Positions 19,277 to 27,846 of a DNA stretch of 47,945 nt are shown here, piece after piece. A program made the position numbers and the translations under genes. The stretch covers positions 1-47,945 of the forward strand of contig JBELHO010000025.1 in NCBI GenBank assembly GCA_042091375.1. The letters run 5' to 3'. How positions within the stretch are numbered: the stretch's first letter is position 1; each line of letters opens with the position of its first letter. Source of the stretch: JBELHO01 sp042091375 (GTDB lineage Bacteria > Pseudomonadota > Gammaproteobacteria > Enterobacterales > Alteromonadaceae). The notes under the pieces are model-generated. The model saw nothing but the letters and a program-made list of their open reading frames with translations, did no database searches and had not been told where the DNA came from.

Positions 19277-19786
19277 TTAATTGGCGAGTGTTACTAATGT
19301 ATTATTGGTGTCTTTGAGTAAATATTTTTTTGCGGTATGTAAATTACTCTGTGTAATTGGGTTACTGTCAATTAATATTGCTGTGGTTAAATCGTCTAAG
19401 GCGCCATTGATATCATTTTTCACGTAACGGGAAATGCCGCGATTACTATAACTCAGGGAAGTCAAATACTTGGTCGATTGACGTTGATTTTGTTGTGATT
19501 CTATTTGCTTGATAGCTAAAGTACACGCCAATTCTGCTTCATCAATCAAATCACTTTTTAGATAGGCTACGCAAAGGCCAGTGCTAATATCGAATGAGGT
19601 TTGTGTTTGATCATTTGCTGCTAATTTTGCTACACCCTTGCTAAAATTTCCGGCGAGTAACTCCGGGCTTCCCTGCGCATTTTCAATGACGGCAACTTGA
19701 AAAGCTGGGGTTTTTGCCTGCACTTTTACTGAATTTAAGCTGATAAAAGTTAATATTACTAGGTTGATCATTGTCAATTTAAACAT
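19277..19786 (-). CDS. Exported TPR-repeat protein of unknown function
   Basis: A 169-residue protein with a signal peptide (MFKLTMINLVILTFISLNSVKVQA). The mature part has helical repeats typical of TPR: FDISTGLCVAYLKSDLIDEAELACTLAI and LSYSNRGISRYVKNDINGALDDLTTAILID. I place the start at 19786 because GGAGAG sits 6 bp upstream; an in-frame ATG at 19816 would put ten odd residues before the signal peptide. Its partner is unknown. A LysR regulator lies upstream on the same strand. Confidence 0.75.
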   Translation of the reverse strand: MFKLTMINLVILTFISLNSVKVQAKTPAFQVAVIENAQGSPELLAGNFSKGVAKLAANDQTQTSFDISTGLCVAYLKSDLIDEAELACTLAIKQIESQQNQRQSTKYLTSLSYSNRGISRYVKNDINGALDDLTTAILIDSNPITQSNLHTAKKYLLKDTNNTLVTLAN

Positions 19787-19962
19787 CTTAGTCTCTCCAT
19801 TCGGTTTGCGTATCAACTTGATACACTTTTAATGTAAGAATTAAACTTGGCTTGGGCAAACGATTAAAATACAGCTGTCGGATGAATAAAATTCAACTGT
19901 ATATAACATTTCAACGACTTACTTCAGTTGATGAGACATATATCGCGTGTATAACTTTATTT

Positions 19963-20847
19963 TTAGGCATATTCACTGAATGTGGTTTTGATCCAATTAG
20001 CAAACAAAGTCAGCTTATAATTATTATCTATGTGCTTGTGATTGACTAAATAATAGCGGTCATTGGTATTGAGCTCGTGGTCAAATAATTTAACTAGCAA
20101 CTCTTCATTAAACCAAGCCTTAGTCATAGGTAAAGGCACTAGGGCTATACCTATACCTTGTTGTGCGGCTTTAACTACACCAAACATGCTATCAAATTGA
20201 ATGATTTGTTTGGGATCAAAGTTATCAATGCCAATTTTGTTTGCCCATTGATGCCATGACCAAGGGCGGGAGCGGTGTAATATTAACGGTGTGTTATTAA
20301 GGGCATTGTAACCAGTGTTTTTCAGTTTCATGTAAAGTTTTTGATTACAAGCAGGCGCGTAGTAAATCGCAAATAACTCTTGTAAAACACTGGCATTGGG
20401 GGTGCCGCTGGATAGAACGATAGACAGATCTGCCAGTGGTGAAGGCTCAGAGCCAGATTTAACGGTATCAAGCTGTAAATCTATTTGAGGCTGCTGTGCC
20501 GACCATTGGCTGAGCTGTGGAATAAATAATTCATTGGCAAAAAACTCTGGCAAGGTGATGACAATCGTTTGGTTTTGTTTATTACCCGAAAATTGGCTAA
20601 TAGTTGTTTCCAATTTATTAATAATGGGATCAACAGCGAGATAAAATTGTTTACCAGCTTGAGTGAGTTCTATGGTGCGGATACCTCGAATAAATAGTTC
20701 AAAGCCTAATTGCTCTTCAAGTTGTTTTATTTGATGGCTCACAGCTGAAGGTGTAATGAATAGTTGTGTGGCAGCATGTTTAAAGCTCAAACATTTAGCT
20801 GCGACACAAAATGAGCGCAAACCGCGAATAGGAGTTTGAATAGACAT
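19963..20847 (-). CDS. LysR-family transcriptional regulator (GcvA-like)
   Basis: 294 residues. The N-terminal winged helix-turn-helix is clear (LRSFCVAAKCLSFKHAATQLFITPSAVSHQIKQLEEQLGFELF) and resembles the GcvA/AmpR subgroup (PIRGLRSF start). A substrate-binding domain follows (about residues 95-290). No target or ligand can be named. The gene has no divergent partner; to its left on the same strand is the TPR protein, 176 bp away. Confidence 0.9.
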   Translation of the reverse strand: MSIQTPIRGLRSFCVAAKCLSFKHAATQLFITPSAVSHQIKQLEEQLGFELFIRGIRTIELTQAGKQFYLAVDPIINKLETTISQFSGNKQNQTIVITLPEFFANELFIPQLSQWSAQQPQIDLQLDTVKSGSEPSPLADLSIVLSSGTPNASVLQELFAIYYAPACNQKLYMKLKNTGYNALNNTPLILHRSRPWSWHQWANKIGIDNFDPKQIIQFDSMFGVVKAAQQGIGIALVPLPMTKAWFNEELLVKLFDHELNTNDRYYLVNHKHIDNNYKLTLFANWIKTTFSEYA

Positions 20848-21326
20848 ATATCAATTACTGTAACGATGACGACAATTCGACAGCAGCAAAACTCAGGCCA
20901 TAAAATTAAATGACTGATTATCTTTGGTATTTATGATTTTTATGGGACTCATTAAACGCTTTTGCGCACTCTTTTGGTGCAGTGTGCTACGGAGGAGCAA
21001 CTAGCCTACAATTGCTGTGAATTTAAATTGTTATTTATATAAAAAAAAGGGCATCAAAGATGCCCTATAAATTACACGTTTACTTCCAGAATCGGGGGAG
21101 ATTCAAAAGCACATTGGCATATTAAGCAATGGTGTTTCAGGCGACAAACGAAATAAATTTACGCGAACACATGAAGTTTTTTCATCTGTTCCATGTTTGT
21201 TGACGAAAATGGTATGTTGCCGCTTGCGATGTGTTGGTGGTTAGACAATATGGCCATATATGGCTTTTCATCTTATTTTTATCTGGTTAGTATAAATACA
21301 CATTCGTTAAGCTTTTGGAAAGAAAT
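20848..21326. other. Intergenic region with orphan terminator and inverted repeats
   Basis: No protein gene is visible. It contains a strong minus-strand terminator at 21041-21065 with no gene on that strand feeding it, an 11-bp inverted repeat (one mismatch, 5-nt loop) at 21165-21191 and a perfect palindrome, GCCATATATGGC, at 21253-21264. Confidence 0.5.
21041..21065 (-). terminator. Strong rho-independent terminator on the minus strand
   Basis: GGGCATC-TTT-GATGCCC followed by eight T on the minus strand. The only sequence it could end is the 250 bp to the right, where no minus-strand gene exists. Confidence 0.8.
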
Positions 21327-21611
21327 ATGAAAATCAATGAAATAGCCAAAAAAAATTATCAATGGGTTGAACAAATGGGCTGGCATAACAAAACGGTTTT
21401 AGAAGCATTAGCTTTAGTTGCCAGTGAAGTCGGTGAGGCGGTTAACGAATGTCGAGGCGAACAACCAAGTGCTGATTTTGCCGAAGAGTTAGCTGATATT
21501 ATCCTTAGAGTGCTTGATATTAGTCATTGGCAAGGCATAGATATGGAGGCAGTGATCATGGCTAAAATGGAAAAAAATCAATCTCGGGGCAACAGAGGAA
21601 GAGTTGTGTAA
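21327..21611 (+). CDS. Short MazG-like nucleotide pyrophosphohydrolase
   Basis: A 94-residue single-domain member of the MazG/dUTPase-like superfamily that hydrolyses (d)NTPs. The metal site residues are visible in LVASEVGEAVNECRGE and FAEELADIILRVLDIS, the EExxE...ExxD type pattern. The ATG at 21327 is preceded by GGAAAG. An in-frame TTG at 21315 is unlikely, since it would include the ribosome binding site in the coding part. It is distinct from the two-domain mazG at 13699. It appears monocistronic. Confidence 0.8.
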   Translation: MKINEIAKKNYQWVEQMGWHNKTVLEALALVASEVGEAVNECRGEQPSADFAEELADIILRVLDISHWQGIDMEAVIMAKMEKNQSRGNRGRVV

Positions 21612-22078
21612 CTCATTGGTGACAATTACCAAACTTATTGCCAACACCCCAACATTAATACAAAAATATTATTACCACAACGAAATGACATAACACATTC
21701 ATCTGTTCAAATATTAAATAACTGATTATTGATGTGGATCCTTATTATCGATTAATATGGTCCTAGCTGATTGAAACCAGCAGAGGAAAAGTTTGCATAG
21801 CATTGAGTATAAGCTGACTCAGTATAAGCCATATTACTGAGATAAATTCTACCGAGTTTGCTGTTGTTGACAAGTTGAACCAAGCAATTTTACTTTTCAA
21901 ATGACCTTTCAAGATTACTTTGCCACTTGATCTAAATATGTCGTGGGTTTTGCGCTTATATCAGGTTAATTGATTTGATACTGTTATCGTTATTACCTTT
22001 ATTTGCACAATGCAAAACACTAGTTTTTTTTCTAAATATATTGTATTACAACTTGTCTTTTTATCATCAAAAATAAAT

Positions 22079-22091
22079 TAAAAAGTTGATT
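22079..22091 (-). promoter_or_regulatory. IHF consensus site upstream of PEP-CTERM gene
   Basis: Minus strand AATCAACTTTTTA is an exact match to WATCAANNNNTTR. It is 31 bp before the -24 element, in the same orientation as the site at 16478. The surrounding GTTGATTTTAAT is identical in both. Confidence 0.5.
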
Positions 22092-22121
22092 TTAATTGCT
22101 TTTTATTTTGTCCTTTGCGTT

Positions 22122-22137
22122 TGGAATCATATTTGCA
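22122..22137 (+). promoter_or_regulatory. Sigma-54 promoter
   Basis: TGGAATCATATTTGCA: GG at -24 and GC at -12 separated by exactly 10 nt, with the full TTGCA. This fits TGGCACG-N4-TTGCW in all key positions. The leader to the ATG at 22194 would be about 45 nt. Confidence 0.65.
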
Positions 22138-22193
22138 TCGTTGCTTTTAACTAGTTCAATTTGAACCTAGTTCACAACCAGTGGTGAAACATC

Positions 22194-22970
22194 ATGAATA
22201 TAATTTGTAGAGTCTTGTTATTCGCTTTAGCTTTATTAACTACACAGGTTAAAGCCAGTTATATTTTATTGTTAGGTGACGATTATTCGGAAACGATTAT
22301 TGCACCATATCTGACAAATAACGGTCACCAAGTTACGATTGACGGCATTTATTATGAGTGGGACGGCGACATACCCAGTGAAACCGAAGTGATCATCTAC
22401 TTAAACGGTTATGATTATGGCTATGATCTAGGGGAATATGGCGATGCGCTTGCCGCTAATAACGCTATATTGGATTTTGTTGCTGGTGGTGGCGGACTTA
22501 TTTTTACTGAATGGTATGCTTACGATGAAAAAACTGAGCCCGTCGATGCATTAATGCCGGTGACCTATAACGGTGACTATTATTATCAGGCGTCTTGGTA
22601 TGTCTCTGCAGGACAACACAACCATTTTTTGCTGGAAGATTTGTTGTCTACTGAATTCGTTGAAGGAGATGGTTCAGAAGATACCTACTCTGATGTGGTG
22701 ACTCGCTCTGGTACTCATGTGGTGATGGACGATGGCAATGGCATTCCTTTACTTTCCTACACTGACCAACACGGTGGTAAAGTGATCCACATCAACGACG
22801 GTATGAGCTACGATGACGAGATCAGTAACGAGATATTGTCAATCATAAATCGATCAGTTATGTATGCCGCCCAACCACCTATTTCAGTGACTGAGCCTCC
22901 AGTGATTATTTTTATTGGCACCGCACTATTTTTATTGATAATACGAAAAAAAATAAATATTCAATGTTGA
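22194..22970 (+). CDS. Exported protein with PEP-CTERM-like C-terminus
   Basis: 258 residues with a signal peptide (residues 1-21, ...TTQVKA). The mature part begins SYILLLGDDYSETIIAPYLTNNGH, followed by IDGIYYEWDGDIPSETEVIIYLNGYDYG and FVAGGGGLIFTEW, and reads like a ThuA/glutamine-amidotransferase-like alpha/beta fold without an evident nucleophile. The C-terminus VTEPPVIIFIGTALFLLIIRKK is an EPP variant of the PEP-CTERM signal, so exosortase sorting is likely. The upstream sigma-54 and IHF motifs match those of the other PEP-CTERM genes. Confidence 0.75.
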   Translation: MNIICRVLLFALALLTTQVKASYILLLGDDYSETIIAPYLTNNGHQVTIDGIYYEWDGDIPSETEVIIYLNGYDYGYDLGEYGDALAANNAILDFVAGGGGLIFTEWYAYDEKTEPVDALMPVTYNGDYYYQASWYVSAGQHNHFLLEDLLSTEFVEGDGSEDTYSDVVTRSGTHVVMDDGNGIPLLSYTDQHGGKVIHINDGMSYDDEISNEILSIINRSVMYAAQPPISVTEPPVIIFIGTALFLLIIRKKINIQC

Positions 22971-23168
22971 ATCTTAGCTGAGCCGGTAAATCTCTATTGG
23001 CAATCAACGGTCACTAACAACTGAGTATACATATGCAACCTTAGTGATTTTTTACAGTTTTCATCACTAATATTCAGGCTTTTCCGCCGCCAATTGCAAA
23101 TATTATGATGGTTGGTTATTGCTATTTTTGCTATAGTTTTCAATTATCAGTGAACTTGGAATGAATGA

Positions 23169-24509
23169 ATGAAAAGTGTTGAAATGAATTTTGATGGGTT
23201 GGTTGGTCCAACTCATAATTACGCTGGATTATCTGAAGGTAATGTGGCTTCATTGACGAATGCTAACGAATGCTCAAATCCCAAACAAGCGGCTTTGCAG
23301 GGGTTGAAGAAAATGAAAGCATTGCACGATATGGGATTGGCACAAGGGGTTTTTGCGCCTCAAGAGCGACCTGATATTTACACCCTACGGAGATTGGGCT
23401 TTCAAGGTACTGATGGCCAAGTATTAGAGGCTGCATTCAAAGCATCTCCAGCACTGCTAGCAGCCTGTTGTTCAGCGTCAACTATGTGGACAGCCAACGC
23501 CGCCACGGTTTCACCTTCTGCAGATACCACAGATAACAAAGTGCACTTTACCGCCGCTAACTTAGCCAATAAGTTTCATCGCTCCCTAGAACCAACGACA
23601 ACCAGTAATATTCTGCGCGCTATGTTTGCTGATCAACAATACTTTGTGCATCACCAACACCTCAACGACAATGAGCACTTTGGCGATGAGGGCGCGGCTA
23701 ATCACACCCGTTTATGCCAAGACTATGGTCAACAAGGTATTGAAATATTTACTTACGGCCGATATGCGTTTAACCGCAATAAACCAACACCAGTTAAATT
23801 TCCTGCGAGACAGACGTTTGAAGCCAGTCAAGCTATCGCCAGATTACATGGACTACCTGAAGAAAACGCTGTGTTTGTTCAACAAAACCCAGATGTTATC
23901 GATCAAGGTGTATTTCACAATGATGTTATTGGCGTTGGTAATCAAAACGTATTGTTTTATCACCAGCAAGCGTATTTAAATACCTCGGATTTTGTTGATG
24001 AAGTGTCTCGAAAATTCAAGGGCGACAAGTTGCATTTTATTGAAGTCAAAACCGATCAAGTCAGTATTCAAGATGCCGTTAATACCTATTTATTCAACAC
24101 CCAGATAGTCACCTTAAACGACAATTCTATGGCTGTTATTGCACCTATGCATTGCCGTGAAAACAAAAATGTTTACAATTATTTACAGAGCGTTATCGCC
24201 GATGATTCACCTATTGATCACGTTGAGTTTTTTGATGTTAACGAGAGCATGAAAAATGGTGGTGGTCCTGCTTGTTTGCGTTTACGAGTGGCAATGACCG
24301 AAGCTGAAATACAAGCGGTAAATCCAGCCTGTGTATTGACCGAACAGCTATATACTACACTTGTTAGTTGGGTAAACACACATTATCGCGATAGGCTAGT
24401 CGTCGATGACTTAAGAGATCCGTCGTTGTTGGTTGAATCGCGTACCGCTTTAGATCAATTAACGCAGATACTATCACTGGGCTCTGTGTATCGATTTCAA
24501 CAACAGTAA
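23169..24509 (+). CDS. astB: N-succinylarginine dihydrolase (AstB)
   Basis: Second enzyme of the arginine succinyltransferase pathway, converting N2-succinylarginine to N2-succinylornithine, CO2 and two ammonia. The start EMNFDGLVGPTHNYAGLS, the segment FGDEGAANHTRLC, the motif APMHCRENKNVYNYL and the catalytic Cys region NGGGPACLRLRVAM match the family. At 446 residues it is full length. The other ast genes are not adjacent, so astB is isolated here. GGA about 9 bp upstream supports the ATG. Confidence 0.96.
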   Translation: MKSVEMNFDGLVGPTHNYAGLSEGNVASLTNANECSNPKQAALQGLKKMKALHDMGLAQGVFAPQERPDIYTLRRLGFQGTDGQVLEAAFKASPALLAACCSASTMWTANAATVSPSADTTDNKVHFTAANLANKFHRSLEPTTTSNILRAMFADQQYFVHHQHLNDNEHFGDEGAANHTRLCQDYGQQGIEIFTYGRYAFNRNKPTPVKFPARQTFEASQAIARLHGLPEENAVFVQQNPDVIDQGVFHNDVIGVGNQNVLFYHQQAYLNTSDFVDEVSRKFKGDKLHFIEVKTDQVSIQDAVNTYLFNTQIVTLNDNSMAVIAPMHCRENKNVYNYLQSVIADDSPIDHVEFFDVNESMKNGGGPACLRLRVAMTEAEIQAVNPACVLTEQLYTTLVSWVNTHYRDRLVVDDLRDPSLLVESRTALDQLTQILSLGSVYRFQQQ

Positions 24510-24552
24510 GCCGCTCGATCCCAGCTAGTATTGTGCTGGTTTACTTTTTATC

Positions 24553-24610
24553 TGAGCCTATTGAGGGAGTATCTAAAATCAATAGGCTCAACTGATACAG
24601 CTTTTTTTTA
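24553..24610 (+). terminator. Probable terminator after astB
   Basis: Perfect 12-bp stem with a 14-nt loop. The T run begins about 11 nt after the stem rather than directly, so intrinsic termination may be weak. Confidence 0.4.
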
Positions 24611-24821
24611 ATTGCTGGCGACTCAATAATAAATAGTGACTATGGGTAATTTAGGTATGTTGTTAGTCACTAGTCAAGTTCTAATCAATGTTTTCCCCAC
24701 CATAGTGATCAGGCTTTAATTCGCCTGAACAATAGTATAAAACCCATTAAAAACTGAGATTGAACACTATGTTTGCAGATCATCATGACAGCAAACAGTG
24801 TAAAAATTATTGTATTCTAAA

Positions 24822-24840
24822 ATAAATAATAATCATTATC
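24822..24840. promoter_or_regulatory. Fur-box-like sequence
   Basis: ATAAATAATAATCATTATC matches 15 of 19 positions of the Fur consensus GATAATGATAATCATTATC, including the whole right half. It lies 21 bp left of the Zur box. Confidence 0.4.
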
Positions 24841-24861
24841 ATTTACATTGTGGTGGTTGAT

Positions 24862-24876
24862 TGTTATATTATCACA
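24862..24876. promoter_or_regulatory. Zur box upstream of rpmE2-rpmJ2
   Basis: TGTTATATTATCACA matches the gammaproteobacterial Zur core TGTTATANTATAACA at 14 of 15 positions. It lies 24 bp before the rpmE2 start, where bound Zur would block transcription when zinc is sufficient. Confidence 0.7.
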
Positions 24877-24900
24877 ATATTAAATTTTTCAGAGAAAACA

Positions 24901-25155
24901 ATGAAACAAGGCATACACCCCGAATACAACCAAGTAATTTTCCATGATACATCAGCAAATAAATCATTCATGATCCGTTCTACCTATACCTCTAAGCAAA
25001 CCATGAAATGGCATGATGGCAAAGACTACCCTGTCTGTTACTTAGATGTATCAAGTGAAACGCATCCGTTTTATACCGGCAAGCAAACTCAAGCCAAGTC
25101 TGATGGTCGCATTGCTAAATTTAATGAAAAGTTCAAAATCACTAGATCTAAATAA
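24901..25155 (+). CDS. rpmE2: Ribosomal protein bL31 type B (zinc-free paralogue)
   Basis: 84 residues: MKQGIHPEYNQVIFHDTSANKSF... with SETHPFYTGKQT near the C-terminus, typical of L31B. It has a single cysteine (YPVCYLDV) and no CxxC, so it is the C-minus form that replaces zinc-binding L31 and frees zinc during starvation. I start at 24901 because longer frames begin inside the Zur box. It is followed by rpmJ2 after 21 bp. Confidence 0.95.
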   Translation: MKQGIHPEYNQVIFHDTSANKSFMIRSTYTSKQTMKWHDGKDYPVCYLDVSSETHPFYTGKQTQAKSDGRIAKFNEKFKITRSK

Positions 25156-25176
25156 ACAGACAAAGAGGAGAGAAAG

Positions 25177-25320
25177 ATGAAAGTACTTAGTTCATTAAAA
25201 TCAGCCAAAACCAGACATCCTGGTTGCCAAGTTGTAAAAAGACGCGGAAGAGTTTACGTGATTTGTAAAGAAAACCCTCGCTTTAAAGCGGTGCAAGGCA
25301 AAGCCAAAAAGCACAAATAA
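25177..25320 (+). CDS. rpmJ2: Ribosomal protein bL36 type B (zinc-free paralogue)
   Basis: 47 residues: MKVLSSLKSAKTRHPGCQVV, then KRRGRVYVICKENPRFKAVQG and a lysine-rich end. It belongs to the longer L36 B group, with two separate cysteines instead of the CxxC...C...H zinc ribbon. GAGGAGAG precedes the ATG by 6 bp. In an operon with rpmE2, as usual in Zur regulons. Confidence 0.93.
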   Translation: MKVLSSLKSAKTRHPGCQVVKRRGRVYVICKENPRFKAVQGKAKKHK

Positions 25321-25432
25321 TAGGGTGCATTGTAACTAATTGACACAAGGAAGTGTTGATCTTGTAGATCTGATATCTGTGCAAGGATAAAACTAGGTTT
25401 GTACCAGCGAATAATTTCAAAATTACTGTACA

Positions 25433-25495
25433 GTGCAAATACTATTCAAGTTCTGTGCAAATACTATTTAAGTACGATACACATACTAATCAAAG
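25433..25495. repeat. 22-bp direct repeats downstream of rpmJ2
   Basis: GTGCAAATACTATT(C/T)AAG occurs at 25433-25450 and 25455-25472, and a diverged third unit (ACACATACTAATCAAAG) follows at about 25479-25495. Function unknown. Confidence 0.6.
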
Positions 25496-25525
25496 GCTTT
25501 TAACGGACTGACGTTAAAAGCCTTT
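25492..25525. terminator. Bidirectional terminator hairpin
   Basis: AAAGGCTTTTAACG and CGTTAAAAGCCTTT form a perfect 14-bp stem with a 6-nt loop between the converging rpmJ2 and dihydroorotase genes. The A/T-rich base can act for either strand. Confidence 0.65.
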
Positions 25526-25538
25526 GTTGGTTATTATT

Positions 25539-26885
25539 CTACTGCACTGACTTTTGCGAAAAAATAAGTCGCTGCGCTGCACTAGGTTGTTCAATAATAT
25601 TACTGCCATCGAATACTTGCTGGCCATTGACCCAAGTACCTTGAATTTTTGATGAAAAAGTATGTCCATCAAATGGCGTCCACTGACAATGGTATCTGCT
25701 ATTTTTATGATCAGTGACTGTAGCACCATTGCGATCAATTAACACTAAATCGGCAAAATACCCCTCGCGAATATAACCGCGCTCATTAATCTTGTATCTA
25801 ATAGCTGGATTGTGCGCAGTCTTTTCTACTACTTGTGCAAGGCTTAAACGTTTGTGCTTAACATGATCAAGTAAAGATAGTAAGGCACTTTCCACTAACG
25901 GCAAACCCGCTGGAGCACTGCTGTAATCGAGCTGTTTTTCTGCCCAAGTATGGGGAGCATGATCGGTAGCAATAATATCAATTTGACCTGTGTGGAGTGC
26001 TTGTATAAGCGCTTGTTGATCAGCACTGGTTTTAATTGCCGGGTTACATTTGATTAAATTTCCCAGTGTTTGGTAATCTTGGTCATTAAACCACAAATGA
26101 TGAACACAGGCTTCAGCAGTGATTTGTTTACCGGCAATAGGGCCTTTGTTAAATAAGCTCAATTCTTTGGCGGTGGTAATGTGCAATACATGTAATTGAG
26201 TACCAAATTTTTTAGCTAAATTTACCGCATAAGAAGACGATGCGTAGCAACAACTTTCATCTCGAATGAGCGGATGATCCTCAATGGTTATTGCTTGTTT
26301 TGTTTGTTTAAGTCGCTTGAGGTTATCGTCGATGATCGGACTACTTTCGCAGTGGGTGACTATTAAGGTTGGACTTTGTTGAAAAATGGCATCTAATGCT
26401 TGCGGGTGTTCAACTAATAAGTCGCCAGTTGAAGCCCCCATAAACACTTTTACCCCACAATGCTTTTCGGGATCTAGGGCTTTAATTTGTTCTATATTGG
26501 ACTCTGTAGCGCCCAAGTAAAAGGAATAATTAGCCAGAGACTGAGTGTTAGCAATGGCAAATTTTGCTTCCAAGGCATCAATTGTGGTTGTTGCTGGAGT
26601 CACATTGGGCATTTCCATATAGCTGGTAATACCGCCGGCAACCGCCGCCCTTGACTCACTGTGGATATTGCCCTTGTGAGTTAAACCGGGCTCGCGAAAA
26701 TGCACTTGATCATCAATCATCCCAGGCAGTAAATAACAGCCTTGGGCATCGATAATAACATCTTTATTTGTCGCTGTTATTTCAGTATCAATTTTTTCAA
26801 TTCGCTCTCCAGTGAGCCTTAGATCGGCGACAAACTCTTTGCCTTCGTTAACTATATAAGCTTGTTTGAACAGTGTACTTTTCAT
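25539..26885 (-). CDS. Dihydroorotase paralogue (PyrC2-like), probable zinc-sparing form
   Basis: 448-residue amidohydrolase close to class I dihydroorotases: DDQVHFREPG, GGITSYMEMPN, GVKVFMGASTGDLL (position of the carboxylated lysine), THCE, LHVLHITT and IATDHAPH. The usual first metal ligand in HxH is Gln (DQVHFREPG), a variant I also associate with Bacteroidetes-type enzymes. The reaction would be cyclisation of carbamoyl-aspartate in pyrimidine synthesis. Zur-regulated dihydroorotase paralogues are known in other gammaproteobacteria. It lies 204 bp after the DUF1826 gene on the same strand, with no Zur box in the gap, so it is probably cotranscribed with it. Confidence 0.85.
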   Translation of the reverse strand: MKSTLFKQAYIVNEGKEFVADLRLTGERIEKIDTEITATNKDVIIDAQGCYLLPGMIDDQVHFREPGLTHKGNIHSESRAAVAGGITSYMEMPNVTPATTTIDALEAKFAIANTQSLANYSFYLGATESNIEQIKALDPEKHCGVKVFMGASTGDLLVEHPQALDAIFQQSPTLIVTHCESSPIIDDNLKRLKQTKQAITIEDHPLIRDESCCYASSSYAVNLAKKFGTQLHVLHITTAKELSLFNKGPIAGKQITAEACVHHLWFNDQDYQTLGNLIKCNPAIKTSADQQALIQALHTGQIDIIATDHAPHTWAEKQLDYSSAPAGLPLVESALLSLLDHVKHKRLSLAQVVEKTAHNPAIRYKINERGYIREGYFADLVLIDRNGATVTDHKNSRYHCQWTPFDGHTFSSKIQGTWVNGQQVFDGSNIIEQPSAAQRLIFSQKSVQ

Positions 26886-27089
26886 GATTAAATACCATTT
26901 TTTAAAATGTTATAGACGAATAAAAAGCAAAGTATTTGCATCTGCAAATGATTTGCTGTGTTGAAAACGGTAAAAGCAGCCAGTGGAATTTTATCTTGTT
27001 GGTTATTTTGACTTGCTATTTAATACTTCTGCGCTGCTCTTTAAGGCTAGGAGATAAACATGGTCTATCACTCAGTAAATACTGGGTAA

Positions 27090-27773
27090 TTAATCGACAA
27101 AGTCTAAGGTTAATAACAGTCTTTGCTCATGTTCAGTAATCGCAGGCGACCGATGCACGGCTCCACCGTTTTGGTTGTCAAACCAACCTTCGCCTTTTAA
27201 TAAAGCAATATCACCAACGGATAAGCGTTGTACATCTTGTGGATCTTGCATAATGCCCGATACCTCATCAGCAATGCCGATACTGCCAGCGCCAAGCTTT
27301 GATCGATCAACTTTTTCATGAGCTAACCACTCGGTGGCTATTCCTGAAAATGTTGTGACTAACCTACAGGGCACTTTATCGACATGAAATTTAGGGCACA
27401 TGGCATGATCTAACCTAGTTAATCGCAGTCCCACTTGTTTTAACTCAAAAAGGGTACAAAACATATCAACTACAAGTGCAATGTGTTCACACAATGCTTT
27501 TCGCTCGGCAAGCGCTGCATTGCACTCTACTAAGTGTTCAACAATTTTTCCCGGTACAGAAGTCATCACCACACTCAAATGAGATGTTTGTTGCATAAGG
27601 TTAGTGACATCTTGCAAAACTTCATTAGGCAATTCATTTTGCCAAATTGCGATATTAACTTGCTCTTTATAAATGTCTGTTAACACGGCAACACTAGTAT
27701 CTACTGCAGCATATCTTGCGCACTCTTGCTGCTGAGATAATTCTGAATCTAGGGCAGTTGAGGTGTTGTGCAT
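27090..27773 (-). CDS. DUF1826 family protein, Zur-regulon type
   Basis: 227 residues. The family core is visible: LRLTRLDHAMCPKFHVDKVPCRLVTTFSGIATEWL, followed by the segment GDIALLKGEGWF and ending VHRSPAI. The conserved FHVD and HRSP histidines could bind metal, but no activity is known. DUF1826 genes are often found near COG0523 GTPases and other zinc-starvation genes, which fits the palindromic Zur box 75-95 bp upstream. I use the ATG at 27773 (AAAGGGAA upstream); a longer frame to 27818 is less likely. Confidence 0.8.
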   Translation of the reverse strand: MHNTSTALDSELSQQQECARYAAVDTSVAVLTDIYKEQVNIAIWQNELPNEVLQDVTNLMQQTSHLSVVMTSVPGKIVEHLVECNAALAERKALCEHIALVVDMFCTLFELKQVGLRLTRLDHAMCPKFHVDKVPCRLVTTFSGIATEWLAHEKVDRSKLGAGSIGIADEVSGIMQDPQDVQRLSVGDIALLKGEGWFDNQNGGAVHRSPAITEHEQRLLLTLDFVD

Positions 27774-27846
27774 GGTATTTATATTCCCTTTAATGATCAG
27801 TATTAACCGACTGTACAAAACAATGACTAGCTTCTGCTTTACTTAA

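Larger units (their letters stand above)
21612..22193. other. Long intergenic region ending in a PEP-CTERM promoter
   Basis: No gene can be supported in 580 bp of AT-rich sequence. The right end holds an IHF match and a sigma-54 consensus for the PEP-CTERM gene at 22194; both are listed separately. Confidence 0.5.
24510..24900. other. Intergenic region with hairpin, Fur-like and Zur-like boxes
   Basis: No gene. A 12-bp stem (TGAGCCTATTGA / TCAATAGGCTCA) at 24553-24590, followed after 11 nt by a T run, probably ends the astB transcript. The right part holds the two metal-regulator boxes in front of rpmE2. Confidence 0.55.

Noticed and set aside
24850..24900. Longer N-terminus for L31B
   Set aside because: The extra residues are coded by the Zur box and promoter region and do not match L31B.
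26936..27139. Small plus-strand gene between DUF1826 and dihydroorotase genes
   Set aside because: No ribosome binding site, overlaps the DUF1826 end on the other strand and has no recognisable protein character.
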